A DNA stretch of 64,000 nt from an uncultured Clostridia bacterium (GTDB lineage Bacteria; Bacillota; Clostridia; Tissierellales; Peptoniphilaceae): the NCBI GenBank assembly GCA_947254025.1, contig CAMYBS010000005.1, forward strand, positions 23,110-87,109, read 5' to 3'. This document shows, piece by piece, positions 7,870 to 15,947 of the stretch. Below the pieces are notes generated by a model. The model was not told the DNA's origin. It saw only the letters and a list, made by a program, of their open reading frames with translations, and made no database searches. The stretch's first letter is position 1. Each line of letters starts with the position of its first letter. A program made the position numbers and the translations under genes.

Positions 7870-10017
7870 CTACTTATATCTTAATCTTAGTGAGTTTGTA
7901 ACTACGCATACTGATGAGAATGCCATCGCAGTTCCTGCAAGCATAGGTGTTAGTAGTCCTAGCATGGCAAATGGTATGCCAACCACGTTGTAGAAGAACG
8001 CCCAGAATAAGTTTTCTTTGATTATCTTCATGGCTGCTCGCGATAGTTCTAAAGCTCTTACAACACCAAAGATGGAATTGTTTAATAAGCTTATGTCGCT
8101 TGCTTCTAATGCAACATCTGTACCTGATGCGATTGAGTAGCCAACATCTGAACTTGCTAGACTTGGTGCATCATTTACACCGTCACCTACCATGGCAAGC
8201 TTTGTGCACTCGCGCTTTATCTCTTCTATGGCTTTAAGCTTATCTTCTGGAAGCAATTCTGCCCTGAAATCATCTATACCAAGTTTACGAGAGACGTTCC
8301 TAGCGACAGTACTATTGTCCCCTGTAAGCATGTATGTCTTTATACCCATAGCCTTGATCTTAGCGATTGCTTCTTTACTGTCACTTCTTAAGCTGTCTTC
8401 AATTGCAAAGTAAGCTACAGCTGATTTATCTACAGCCATGACTATGACAGTAGCGCCCTCATCTAAAAGTTCTTTCATTATGTCTTTGTCGTAAGCTATG
8501 CCAAGCTCGTCAAAGTATCTTTCGTTCGATAATATTATTTCCTTGCCATCAAGCTTCGCGCGTACACCCTTGGAGTGAATTGCTTCAAACTCATCAGCTT
8601 CTATATAAGAAACTCCTCTATCCCTTGCATAAGATGATATTGCTTCGCTTATTAAGTGCTCTGATTGGTTCTCAGCACTGTAAGCATACTTTAAGATGTC
8701 AGCATCACTCATTGATGATTTGTTTATAAACTTAGTAAGAGCAAGCTTGCCTTCTGTAAGTGTGCCTGTCTTGTCAAAACATACTGCATCGACTTTAGCA
8801 TTTGCTTCCAAAACTTCGCCAGACTTTATAAGTATGCCTGACTGTGCTGCTCTACCAGTTGCTACCATGATGGCGGTAGGTGTTGCAAGTCCCAAACTAC
8901 ATGGGCAAGCAATAACTAAAACGCTGATTGCGTTAATAATACCTGTATTAGCGTCCTTAAATATAGTATAAATCAAAAAAGTTAAAAATGCAATAGCCAT
9001 TACCGATGGAACAAAGACATTAGCAATCTTGTCTGCCATCCTTTGCACCGGCGCCTTCGAACTTGCTGCGTCGTCAACCATCCTTATGATGTTAGCTAGT
9101 GTAGTGTCGTCACCAACCTTTGTGACCTTGAACTTAAACGTACTAGGTCCGTTGACAGTCGATCCTATAACTGCGTCACCTACCGTTTTATTCACAGGAA
9201 GGCTCTCGCCTGTAATCATCGCTTCATTGATTGACGCCTCGCCTTCTATGATGACTCCGTCTGAGGCGACCCTCTCACCTGGTCTAACAAGAACGATGTC
9301 ATCTACTTCAAGCTCGTCTATATTAATAGTCTTCTCAGTGCCATCTTTAATGACAGTTAGAGTATCGACTTTTAAATTTTGTAATTTATCAACTGCTTCG
9401 TTTGTCTTTGCCTTCGCCTTAGCTTCCATAAGCTTACCTAGTAATACTAGTGTAATGATGACTGCTGAAGACTCGAAGTATAGATGCGGGTTCGATATAA
9501 ACATATTGTATATGCTGTATAGGTAGGCAGCTGTGGTGCCCATAGAAACAAGCACATCCATGTTAAAGGTCTTGCTCCTTAATGAGCTGATTGCTCCTTT
9601 ATAAAACCTATGTCCTCCAAAAATTTGTACCAAAGTCGCAAAGGCAAACTGCCACCACGGATCCGCATAGAAGACATGCACTCCTGCCATGTGTAGGAAC
9701 ATAACTGAGAAAAGTGGCAAAGCAAATACTAAAGAGATGATAAAGTCGCGCTTAAGTGTTTTTATTTCCTTCTCTCTAAGCTCCCTTTCCTTAGCTATGT
9801 CACGGCTCTCTTGATAGTAGCCAGTAAATCCCGCTCTTGAGATGACAGCTAAAATATCGTCACGGGAAATTAGATTTTCGTCATATATAACTCTTGCTCT
9901 ATTAGACGATAGATTGACATTAGCTCTTGAAACGCCATCTTGCCTTGATAATACTTTTTCAAGCCTTGCCGTGCAAGCAGCGCAGCTCATACCTTGTATT
10001 AAAAAATTATCCTTCAT
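7870..10017 (-). CDS. copA: Copper-translocating P1B-type ATPase
   Basis: 715-residue membrane pump exporting Cu(I). One N-terminal HMA domain carries GMSCAAC (residues 9-15). Eight membrane segments are expected, with the CPC motif in ACPCSLGLATPTA (Cys371, Cys373), the phosphorylation site DKTGTLTEG (Asp415), the GDGVNDAPSL hinge and the C-terminal metal-site asparagine/tyrosine and methionine/serine helices. It is first in the operon copA-fda-copZ-M42 peptidase, with its promoter overlapping that of a divergent nitroreductase. A CsoR or CopY regulator gene is not present nearby. Confidence 0.95.
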   Translation of the reverse strand: MKDNFLIQGMSCAACTARLEKVLSRQDGVSRANVNLSSNRARVIYDENLISRDDILAVISRAGFTGYYQESRDIAKERELREKEIKTLKRDFIISLVFALPLFSVMFLHMAGVHVFYADPWWQFAFATLVQIFGGHRFYKGAISSLRSKTFNMDVLVSMGTTAAYLYSIYNMFISNPHLYFESSAVIITLVLLGKLMEAKAKAKTNEAVDKLQNLKVDTLTVIKDGTEKTINIDELEVDDIVLVRPGERVASDGVIIEGEASINEAMITGESLPVNKTVGDAVIGSTVNGPSTFKFKVTKVGDDTTLANIIRMVDDAASSKAPVQRMADKIANVFVPSVMAIAFLTFLIYTIFKDANTGIINAISVLVIACPCSLGLATPTAIMVATGRAAQSGILIKSGEVLEANAKVDAVCFDKTGTLTEGKLALTKFINKSSMSDADILKYAYSAENQSEHLISEAISSYARDRGVSYIEADEFEAIHSKGVRAKLDGKEIILSNERYFDELGIAYDKDIMKELLDEGATVIVMAVDKSAVAYFAIEDSLRSDSKEAIAKIKAMGIKTYMLTGDNSTVARNVSRKLGIDDFRAELLPEDKLKAIEEIKRECTKLAMVGDGVNDAPSLASSDVGYSIASGTDVALEASDISLLNNSIFGVVRALELSRAAMKIIKENLFWAFFYNVVGIPFAMLGLLTPMLAGTAMAFSSVCVVTNSLRLRYK

Positions 10018-10032
10018 ATAATCACCCTTATC

Positions 10033-10057
10033 ATTATACCCATTTTTGTGGTATAAT
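10033..10057. promoter_or_regulatory. Overlapping divergent promoters of copA and the nitroreductase
   Basis: Minus strand TATAAT at 10033-10038 for copA with no clear -35. Plus strand TGTGG-TATAAT at 10048-10057 for the nitroreductase. The two -10 boxes are only 13 bp apart, so polymerases would compete for the same segment. The copA ribosome site AAGGGTG follows. Confidence 0.6.
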
Positions 10058-10081
10058 AATTATAAGAAAGGTTGTGATGAT

Positions 10082-10588
10082 ATGGACGCAATAGAAAACC
10101 TATTGACAAGAAGAAGCATAAGAAAGTTTAAAACTGATGAAGTACCTCGTGATCTACTTGAGAAGATAATAGAGTGTGCAAAGGCTTCACTAACAGGTAT
10201 GAATAAGCAAGAGAGACTCTTCACTGTTGTGACTAAAGAAGAAGATATACAAAGACTAGCCTCCGCCATCGCAAAGTCACTTGATAGAGACGACTACCGC
10301 ATATATGATGCAAAGGCTTTAATCATAATAACTGTGCCTGAAGATCTAAAGCTAGGCGACGCAGACACATCAACTGCCATGGAAAACATCTACTTAGCAA
10401 GCCATGCGCTTGGACTTGCATCTGTTTGGATCAATCAACTAAGAGGCAACAAGGACGAAGGCGTAAGAGAAGTATTGAATTCATTTAAGATTCCAGCTAA
10501 TCACATCTCATATGGACTAATGGCTTTGGGATATGCTGATGAAGTTCCAAAGGCAAAAGAAAGAACAGAGAAGGTAGTTTATATATAA
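10082..10588 (+). CDS. Nitroreductase family protein
   Basis: 168-residue FMN-dependent nitroreductase-fold protein. The N-terminal TRRSIRKFKTDEVPRDLLEKI is the classic flavin-contact region, and the C-terminal ASVWINQLRG and GLMALGYADEVP match the family. An open frame begins at 10046 with TTG, but that stretch contains the -10 box (10052-10057). The ATG at 10082, 10 bp after GAAAGG, is the real start. The stop overlaps the next gene start by one base. The physiological substrate is unknown. Confidence 0.88.
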   Translation: MDAIENLLTRRSIRKFKTDEVPRDLLEKIIECAKASLTGMNKQERLFTVVTKEEDIQRLASAIAKSLDRDDYRIYDAKALIIITVPEDLKLGDADTSTAMENIYLASHALGLASVWINQLRGNKDEGVREVLNSFKIPANHISYGLMALGYADEVPKAKERTEKVVYI

Positions 10589-11136
10589 TGAGAAAGAAAA
10601 TTGGTTTTATAAGCGACACACATGGTGGCATCGACGAAACACTAAGAGCGCTTGAAGTGCTTAAGGACTGCGAGACCATATACCACTTAGGCGACGTCTT
10701 ATATCACGGACCTCGTAATGCACTTCCAGGTGATTACAATCCAAAGGATCTTGCTGCATACTTAAAAGAGCGAGACAACATTATCTACGTAAGAGGTAAC
10801 TGTGACAGTGACGTCGATCAGATGGTAACAGATAAGGACCTTACAAACAAGATGAGAGTTCTTGATATCAATGGCCTTAAGACTATGCTTATACATGGCT
10901 ATGAGGAAACAGAATTTGCAAGGCTTGAGTACGCAAAAGACTCCGGCATCAAGATGATAGTTACTGGCCACACACATATAAAGGTCTTAGATATAAAAGA
11001 CGGCATCATCTTATTAAACCCTGGTTCAACAACCATACCTAAAGATGGCATCGCCTCAGTTGCTATGATGGACGACAAAAAGATAAAACTCATCAACATA
11101 TATACTGAAGAAGTATTGAAAGAAATCGAATATTAG
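10588..11136 (+). CDS. YfcE family metallophosphoesterase
   Basis: 182-residue calcineurin-like phosphodiesterase. Metal-binding motifs appear in order: ISDTHGG (residues 8-14), HLGDVLYHG, RGNCD, and VTGHTHIKVL followed by LNPGSTTIP. YfcE enzymes hydrolyse phosphodiesters in vitro; the natural substrate is usually unknown. The start overlaps the nitroreductase stop (TAATG), so the two are translationally coupled. Confidence 0.9.
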   Translation: MRKKIGFISDTHGGIDETLRALEVLKDCETIYHLGDVLYHGPRNALPGDYNPKDLAAYLKERDNIIYVRGNCDSDVDQMVTDKDLTNKMRVLDINGLKTMLIHGYEETEFARLEYAKDSGIKMIVTGHTHIKVLDIKDGIILLNPGSTTIPKDGIASVAMMDDKKIKLINIYTEEVLKEIEY

Positions 11137-11140
11137 ATTG

Positions 11141-11181
11141 AAAAAAAAGAAGTCTACGTTTAATTACGCAGACTTCTTTTT
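11141..11181. terminator. Bidirectional terminator
   Basis: Stem AAGAAGTCT/AGACTTCTT (11147-11155, 11170-11178) extended inward by CGT/ACG across an A-C mismatch. It has a run of A on the left (U-tract for the minus strand) and T residues on the right. It serves the convergent YfcE gene and the small membrane protein, whose stop codon (11164-11166) lies in the hairpin. Confidence 0.85.
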
Positions 11182-11547
11182 CTTTATTATAAATTTTAGA
11201 AAAACCATTAAATTAATTACTATCAAAATTATTATTATAATATTTTGAAATAGATTTATATTCATATTTATACGCATTGCTTCTCTTAGCTCGTACATAA
11301 TTCTTCTGAACTTACCAAGACATAAAATTAATGCTATAGATATAAATTCTATAATTAAAAAGACTTTTTCATTTGCTCTGTTCATAAATAGTGAAGTTAT
11401 AACTGCAAGTGCAATAAAAACGTAGTATATATACCTTGAATGCACCCTCATATCTAGCCAAAGGCTTAAGCTAATAAGGCTTGATACAATCGATGCGGCT
11501 AAAATTCCTACTACTATCGCAAGGAGTAAATTAAAGAATTTCTTCAA
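11164..11547 (-). CDS. Small membrane protein of unknown function
   Basis: 127 residues, not recognised. Four hydrophobic segments are visible (about residues 4-28, 39-55, 62-78 and 98-120) with a basic tail ending in five positively charged residues before SA. It starts directly after the stop of the YdjY-type lipoprotein gene (adjacent codons, no gap), so the two are co-translated and probably act together at the membrane. Its stop codon lies inside the shared terminator. Confidence 0.7.
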   Translation of the reverse strand: MKKFFNLLLAIVVGILAASIVSSLISLSLWLDMRVHSRYIYYVFIALAVITSLFMNRANEKVFLIIEFISIALILCLGKFRRIMYELREAMRINMNINLFQNIIIIILIVINLMVFLKFIIKKKKSA

Positions 11548-12276
11548 CTATTTTACTGTGTATGTGATTGCTACTGGAGTTCCATCTTCTGGTGCTTTGT
11601 CAGCATCTACTGAGAATGACACTTCTTTTGTTTCTTCAATAGCACCTAGTGGGTATTCACCGTTACTTGTAATACCAACGAAGCATGAATCAAGACATGT
11701 AATGCATCCTGTGTTGAATTCTTTCGAATTATCAATGTTTCCTGAGAATCTGATGTCTAAAGCTTTACCGTTTGAATCTTTAACTACTTCATCAACACCT
11801 ATTGGACTATCTTTGCCTTCCCATGTTAAACTTACATCAAGCTTAGAGCCTTCTGTCTTAGTTGTTGCAGCATTGTCAGCATTCATGTTGTTACCAGCTT
11901 CAGCTCCTACTTCAACTAAAGCGTCGTAGAAGTCTACTGGAGATACATAAGATGAAAAGATTGACATATCGCTTAACTTGCCATCTTTAAAGATTGCTAA
12001 GTGTCTTGTTGCTTCTGTTTCAAATTTTCCGTTGTACTTAGCATAGATTGTTACGCTCTTAGAGTCTTTATCCACTTTTAGTGGATTTTCTTCTGTAACG
12101 CCATTTAATGTTGCAGTATCTTTATCATCTGTTTTTTCTTCTGTGTCGCTTGATTCTTTTGTTTCAGTTGCTTCAGCTGTCTTAGTTTCTTCTGGTTTAG
12201 TATCTGTTTTTGGTCCGCATGCAACTAATAACATTGAGACCATTAATAAGATTGCTAAAATTTTAATTTTTTTCAT
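11548..12276 (-). CDS. Lipoprotein with YdjY-like domain
   Basis: 242-residue exported lipoprotein. The signal peptide ends in the lipobox LLVAC (Cys20), followed by a T/E/K-rich linker (about residues 22-55). The rest resembles YdjY domains: a strand-rich first half (HLAIFKDGKLSDMSIF, DALVEVGAEAG), then LTWEGKDSPIGVDEVV and a cysteine cluster GCITCLDSCFVGITSN. YdjY proteins are of unknown biochemical role and are sometimes found beside Fe-S proteins. The three cysteines on an exposed lipoprotein suggest metal or redox binding (inference). It is first in a two-gene operon with the small membrane protein. Confidence 0.75.
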   Translation of the reverse strand: MKKIKILAILLMVSMLLVACGPKTDTKPEETKTAEATETKESSDTEEKTDDKDTATLNGVTEENPLKVDKDSKSVTIYAKYNGKFETEATRHLAIFKDGKLSDMSIFSSYVSPVDFYDALVEVGAEAGNNMNADNAATTKTEGSKLDVSLTWEGKDSPIGVDEVVKDSNGKALDIRFSGNIDNSKEFNTGCITCLDSCFVGITSNGEYPLGAIEETKEVSFSVDADKAPEDGTPVAITYTVK

Positions 12277-12323
12277 TTTTTCCTCTCCTTTAATTTAGGC
12301 TTTCTAAAATTAACACACATATT

Positions 12324-12334
12324 ATTATAACACT
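12324..12334 (-). promoter_or_regulatory. Promoter -10 of the YdjY-type lipoprotein gene
   Basis: Minus-strand extended -10, TGT-TATAAT (TATAAT at 12324-12329), about 48 bp upstream of the start codon. No convincing -35 is seen. The ribosome site is AAAGGAG. Confidence 0.5.
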
Positions 12335-12428
12335 AATACATGTAATTTATTATTGGAATATTATATAGTTTTTTATTCTTTTTTATAAAATTATCAATAT
12401 TAAATTAAATCTTGCTAATATTGCAAAG

Positions 12429-12452
12429 AAAAAAGGACTCTCTCGAGTCCTT
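12429..12452 (-). terminator. Terminator of the ytxH operon
   Basis: Perfect stem AAGGACTC/GAGTCCTT (12433-12440, 12445-12452) with a TCTC loop and a run of T residues on the minus strand (12434-12429). It follows the ytxG-like gene. Confidence 0.85.
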
Positions 12453-12484
12453 CTTTTAGAATTTATTAGCTTTTTTAGAACTTA

Positions 12485-13090
12485 TTAGCTTCTTTTAAAA
12501 ATGTCCATTACCTTCAAGATAATATTTTCAATCATGCTCTTTGACTTCATCTTCTTTTCATAGATGGAGTCTTTCACATTGCCAAGTAAACCATTAACTG
12601 CACCATAAGCATTGTTTGCAGTGTTTGCAACTTGTGATGTGATTCTGTTTACAGTACTAATCGCGCTATCGGTAATACCCATAGCTGTGTTTGTAAGTCT
12701 AGATACATCAGATGTAACGCCGTTAATGTTATTCATAATGCCTGCGATATTAGGTCTTAGATCATTAACAAGTCTACTTACATCATCAGTAACGCTTTTG
12801 ATGTTTGGTCCAAGATCTCTTACAAGGTCCTTAGTCTCTGTTGTAATCTCTTTGATGTCTGGTCTTATGTCGTCAACAAGTCCGTTAACATTACTTGTGA
12901 TACCGTTAACATTGTTCATCACTTCAGGAAGTTTAGCTACTGTTTGGCCGATGTTAAGTCTGTTCTCTTCCATCATGTTCTTCATAGTACTAATTGATGA
13001 AGCGATTTTAATGAATAGATAAGCTAATGAACCTAGTGCTGCTATACCAAAAACTATTAGCACACATTTTAATATATACATTGCGTCCAT
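12485..13090 (-). CDS. YtxG-like DUF948 membrane-anchored stress protein
   Basis: 201 residues. One N-terminal membrane helix (about residues 5-29) is followed by a long region of heptad-like repeats (LVDDIRPDIKEITTET, LVRDLGPNIKSVTDD, LVNDLRPNIAGIMNN) predicted as coiled coil, and a basic C terminus. This architecture matches DUF948 proteins such as B. subtilis YtxG, a general stress protein that neighbours YtxH. It is last of three genes, 8 bp after the LEA-like gene and downstream of a YtxH-like gene, reproducing the ytxG/ytxH pairing. Confidence 0.72.
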   Translation of the reverse strand: MDAMYILKCVLIVFGIAALGSLAYLFIKIASSISTMKNMMEENRLNIGQTVAKLPEVMNNVNGITSNVNGLVDDIRPDIKEITTETKDLVRDLGPNIKSVTDDVSRLVNDLRPNIAGIMNNINGVTSDVSRLTNTAMGITDSAISTVNRITSQVANTANNAYGAVNGLLGNVKDSIYEKKMKSKSMIENIILKVMDIFKRS

Positions 13091-13098
13091 TATATCAC

Positions 13099-13350
13099 CT
13101 ATTTCCCAATATTCTTAAATGCGTTTTCTACATCCTCTTTAATTTCTTTAGCTTTGTCTACTGCTTCATCTTTTACATTTTCAGCAGCATCTTTAGCTTC
13201 GTCAATCTTTTTTTCAGCTTCGTTCTTTAGTTCGTCAGCCTTTTTTTCAGCTTCGTTCTTTAGTTCGTCAGCCTTTTTTTCAGCTTCGTTCTTTAGTTCG
13301 TCAGCCTTTTTAGCTGCTTCATCTTTAATTTTGCCAAAATCTATGCCCAT
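13099..13350 (-). CDS. LEA-like 11-residue-repeat protein
   Basis: 83 residues, almost entirely Lys, Glu, Asp and Ala. The 11-residue unit KADELKNEAEK is repeated three times exactly, and similar degenerate units continue on both sides. This resembles group 3 LEA / apolipoprotein-type amphipathic helices, which fold on drying or on membranes. No membrane segment or signal is seen. It lies between the YtxH-like and YtxG-like genes with gaps of 8 bp, so a shared stress or envelope role is likely (inference). The exact DNA repeats are listed separately. Confidence 0.75.
   Translation of the reverse strand: MGIDFGKIKDEAAKKADELKNEAEKKADELKNEAEKKADELKNEAEKKIDEAKDAAENVKDEAVDKAKEIKEDVENAFKNIGK
13208..13306. 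repeat. Three exact 33-bp tandem repeats
   Basis: Three identical 33-bp units at 13208-13240, 13241-13273 and 13274-13306 inside the LEA-like gene. Each encodes one 11-residue unit and contains a T7 run. Perfect identity, including third positions, points to recent duplication, and the in-frame length allows copy-number change without frameshift. Confidence 0.95.
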
Positions 13351-13358
13351 ATTATCAC

Positions 13359-13808
13359 CTATTTCTTAGCCTTTTCTACTTCTTTTTCAACATCCTTCTT
13401 AACGTCGTTAGCCTTCTTTTCTACTTCTTTTTTAGCATCGATTGCCTTGTCTTCTGCCTTATCTTTAAGCTCTTTAGCTTTGTCTTCAGCTTTTTCTTTA
13501 AGTTCTTCAGCTCTTTGAGCAGCTTCTTCCTTAAACTCTTTTGCCTTTTCCATAGCGCATTGACCAAGCTCTTTTGCTCTTTGAGTTGCATTAGCAAGGC
13601 CTTCTCTCATGTCGTTGTAAGTATCTCTACTCTTCTTAGCAATCATCTCTCTAGTTTCTTCACCACTTCTTGGTGCGAATAGATAACTTGCTGCAGCACC
13701 TGCTGCTAGTCCTAATAAAGTACCCATGGCAATGTTGCCAGCGTTCTTCATTCTTTCTTTTCTTTGTTCTTCTCTCGCTTTCGCTGATATGAAATCAAAT
13801 AGTCCCAT
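13359..13808 (-). CDS. YtxH-like protein
   Basis: 149 residues. It begins MGLFDFISAKAREEQRKERM, then one glycine/alanine-rich membrane segment (AMGTLLGLAAGAAASYLFAP) followed by RSGEETREMIAKKSRDTY, the signature layout of YtxH/GvpP-type proteins. The remaining 90 residues are charged, Ala/Lys/Glu-rich helical repeats akin to the LEA-like neighbour. B. subtilis ytxGHJ is a sigma-B stress operon. Here the gene is first in ytxH-LEA-ytxG, and its promoter also has a sigma-B-like appearance. Confidence 0.82.
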   Translation of the reverse strand: MGLFDFISAKAREEQRKERMKNAGNIAMGTLLGLAAGAAASYLFAPRSGEETREMIAKKSRDTYNDMREGLANATQRAKELGQCAMEKAKEFKEEAAQRAEELKEKAEDKAKELKDKAEDKAIDAKKEVEKKANDVKKDVEKEVEKAKK

Positions 13809-13841
13809 AAAATCACTCCTTTATATTTTACTATTATTTAT

Positions 13842-13867
13842 ATACCCACTAAGTGCATGAATAAAAC
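13842..13867 (-). promoter_or_regulatory. Promoter of the ytxH operon, sigma-B-like
   Basis: Minus strand reads GTTTTA (13862-13867), 14 bp, GGGTAT (13842-13847), matching the sigma-B pattern GTTT-N12-15-GGGTAT. An alternative reading is a housekeeping promoter with TTTATT, 17 bp, TATAAA in the same stretch. An AAAGGAGTG ribosome site follows. Confidence 0.5.
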
Positions 13868-13876
13868 ATAAAGAAT

Positions 13877-13906
13877 AAAAAAAGAAAACTAATCGAACTT
13901 GATTAG
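13877..13906 (-). terminator. Terminator of the bmrCD-like operon
   Basis: Stem CTAATC/GATTAG (13889-13894, 13901-13906) with T-rich sequence after it on the minus strand (13888-13877). It lies 13 bp beyond the stop of the ABC exporter gene. Confidence 0.75.
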
Positions 13907-13919
13907 CTTTCTCTCTAAA

Positions 13920-15947
13920 CTATTTATCATATTGTAATCTATATAAGTCGTAGTAAAGACCCTTCTTGTCAAGAAGCTCTTGATGCGTACCTTCTTCTCT
14001 AATAGTACCGTTCTTAATAACGAGTATCTTGTCAACGTGTTGTATAGTTGATAGTCTATGCGCTATGGCGATAGATGTCCTTCCTTTGATAAGTTTCTTC
14101 ACCGCGTCTTGTATTAAAAGTTCTGTCTCTGTATCGATGTTGGCAGTAGCTTCATCAAGCACGAGTATCTTTGGTTCATATACTAGTGTCCTTGCAAAGC
14201 TAAGTAGCTGCCTTTGACCTGATGATAGTGTCGATGCCCTCTCCATAACAGGCTCGTCATACTTGCCTGGAAGCTTTTGTATAAAGGAGTCGGCATTAAC
14301 ATACTTCGATATCTTAAGTATTTCTTCGTCTGATATGTCTTTGTTAAGTTTGATGTTGTCCCTGATAGTACCTGAGAACAAAAATACATCTTGCAAGACA
14401 ACGCCTATGTTCCTTCTAAGGTCTTCTTTTCTTATGTCATTAATGTTGATGCCGTCGATTAGTATCTCGCCTTCGTCTATCTCATAAAATCTTGTTAATA
14501 GTGATATGATTGATGTCTTACCTGAACCTGTAGGACCTACTAAGGCGATGGACTCACCCTTCTTTATCTTGAAGGATATGTTCTTAAGCACAGGCTCGCC
14601 TTTTATATAACTAAAGCTTACATTCTTAAATTCAATCTCGCCTTGTACGTCGTCAAATTTAAGTGGATGCTCTGGATTTTTGATCTCGCTATCATCATCA
14701 AGTATGGCAAAGACCCTCTCAGCTGATACCATGGCTGACTGCGTGATGTTATACTTCTCTGTTAAGTCCATGATAGGCATGAAGAACTTCTTAAGATAGT
14801 CGATGAATAGATAAAGCATACCGAAGTACATAGTCTCATTTAATACTTCTTTCGCACCGAAGTAGATAAGGCTCGCTATAGCGATATTTCTTATTATATC
14901 TATACCAGGTCTATATATAGAGACTAGCTTTACTCTTCTAAGCATAGTGTCTCTGTAGTCAGAGTTGGCTTCGTCGAACTCTCTGTTAATCTTGTCTTCC
15001 TTGCCAAAGATGTGTATCAATCTCATACCTGAAATATTTTCGTTAAGCTTAGAGTTGATTAGTGATAGCTTCTTTCTCGATAGAGCAAGTATCTTTCTTA
15101 TCTTGTCTCTAAAGTATATAGAAACGACTAGTATGATTGGCAAAGTAATGAAGCTTAGTAAACTTAGCTTTAAGTCCATTGACAACATAAAGAGCATGAT
15201 ACCTGCAAGCATAAATATGTCTTTGAACAATGTTATCATTACGTCTGTGTACATCTCACTAACGGCTTCTATGTCGTTAGTAAGTCTTGTTGTTAGTCTA
15301 CCTATGGCGTTTCTATCAAAAAAGCTAAGCGACCTCGATATGATGTGATCATAAACTTCGATTCTCATGCTATAGATCATCTTTTGTGACGCCACTGTTA
15401 TGGACATCGTTTGCAAGTAGTCAAGCACGAAGGTTAAGATGATTGCAAGAAGGAAGTACAAACTAAGTCTGTTGATGGCTTTGAAGTCCCTCTGTCTATA
15501 CGCTTTAAACTCACTAGGGCTCACTTCATATATGGCAGTCTTTGTTTCGTCACCCGACTTGTATAGGTAGGCTCCGTCTCCATCCTCTTTTAGATGAAAA
15601 GCGCCTCTGCCTTCATACTCTTTCTTCTCTTCCCTACTTAGATCACTCTCTCTTATTAAGTATGGAATACCACCTTGCATAGCACCATTAGTACGAACTA
15701 CACTTAAAGTTTTTTCATTAGAGCTTGGGTACTCATACATCCTAATCTTTTCGATTTGTATATGCTCGTCTATGGCAACCTTAATCAAGTATGGACTAAG
15801 GAGCGCAATACCTGTTAGCATAATTATCATCACGAAGGTTGCGATTAACTGTAGGGTGTATGGTCTTGCATATGAGAGCATTCTCATAAAGGTGTTTTTG
15901 GATTTCTTGCCTTGATAGTTAATATCGTCTATGTTTCTTTCCATCAT
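13920..15947 (-). CDS. Heterodimeric ABC exporter subunit, BmrD/YheH-like
   Basis: 675 residues: a six-helix transmembrane domain followed by an ATPase domain with GPTGSGKTS (Walker A), STLSSGQRQL (signature, Ser replacing the first Gly) and LVLDEATANID (intact catalytic Glu). Between helices 1 and 2 there is an unusually long extracytoplasmic insert (about residues 65-155). Both the length and this insert match BmrD/YheH of B. subtilis. It overlaps the partner gene by 4 bp (ATGA). The pair probably exports drugs or other hydrophobic compounds. The Walker B Glu here forms the competent ATP site. Confidence 0.88.
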   Translation of the reverse strand: MMERNIDDINYQGKKSKNTFMRMLSYARPYTLQLIATFVMIIMLTGIALLSPYLIKVAIDEHIQIEKIRMYEYPSSNEKTLSVVRTNGAMQGGIPYLIRESDLSREEKKEYEGRGAFHLKEDGDGAYLYKSGDETKTAIYEVSPSEFKAYRQRDFKAINRLSLYFLLAIILTFVLDYLQTMSITVASQKMIYSMRIEVYDHIISRSLSFFDRNAIGRLTTRLTNDIEAVSEMYTDVMITLFKDIFMLAGIMLFMLSMDLKLSLLSFITLPIILVVSIYFRDKIRKILALSRKKLSLINSKLNENISGMRLIHIFGKEDKINREFDEANSDYRDTMLRRVKLVSIYRPGIDIIRNIAIASLIYFGAKEVLNETMYFGMLYLFIDYLKKFFMPIMDLTEKYNITQSAMVSAERVFAILDDDSEIKNPEHPLKFDDVQGEIEFKNVSFSYIKGEPVLKNISFKIKKGESIALVGPTGSGKTSIISLLTRFYEIDEGEILIDGININDIRKEDLRRNIGVVLQDVFLFSGTIRDNIKLNKDISDEEILKISKYVNADSFIQKLPGKYDEPVMERASTLSSGQRQLLSFARTLVYEPKILVLDEATANIDTETELLIQDAVKKLIKGRTSIAIAHRLSTIQHVDKILVIKNGTIREEGTHQELLDKKGLYYDLYRLQYDK

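Noticed and set aside
9029-9526. 165-codon plus-strand frame opposite copA
   Set aside because: It is the antisense of a clear P-type ATPase gene, has no ribosome site and shows no protein-like composition beyond the Ser/Thr-rich pattern typical of shadow frames.
13208-13306. Possible CRISPR array
   Set aside because: The 33-bp repeats are directly adjacent without spacers and lie in frame in a coding gene.
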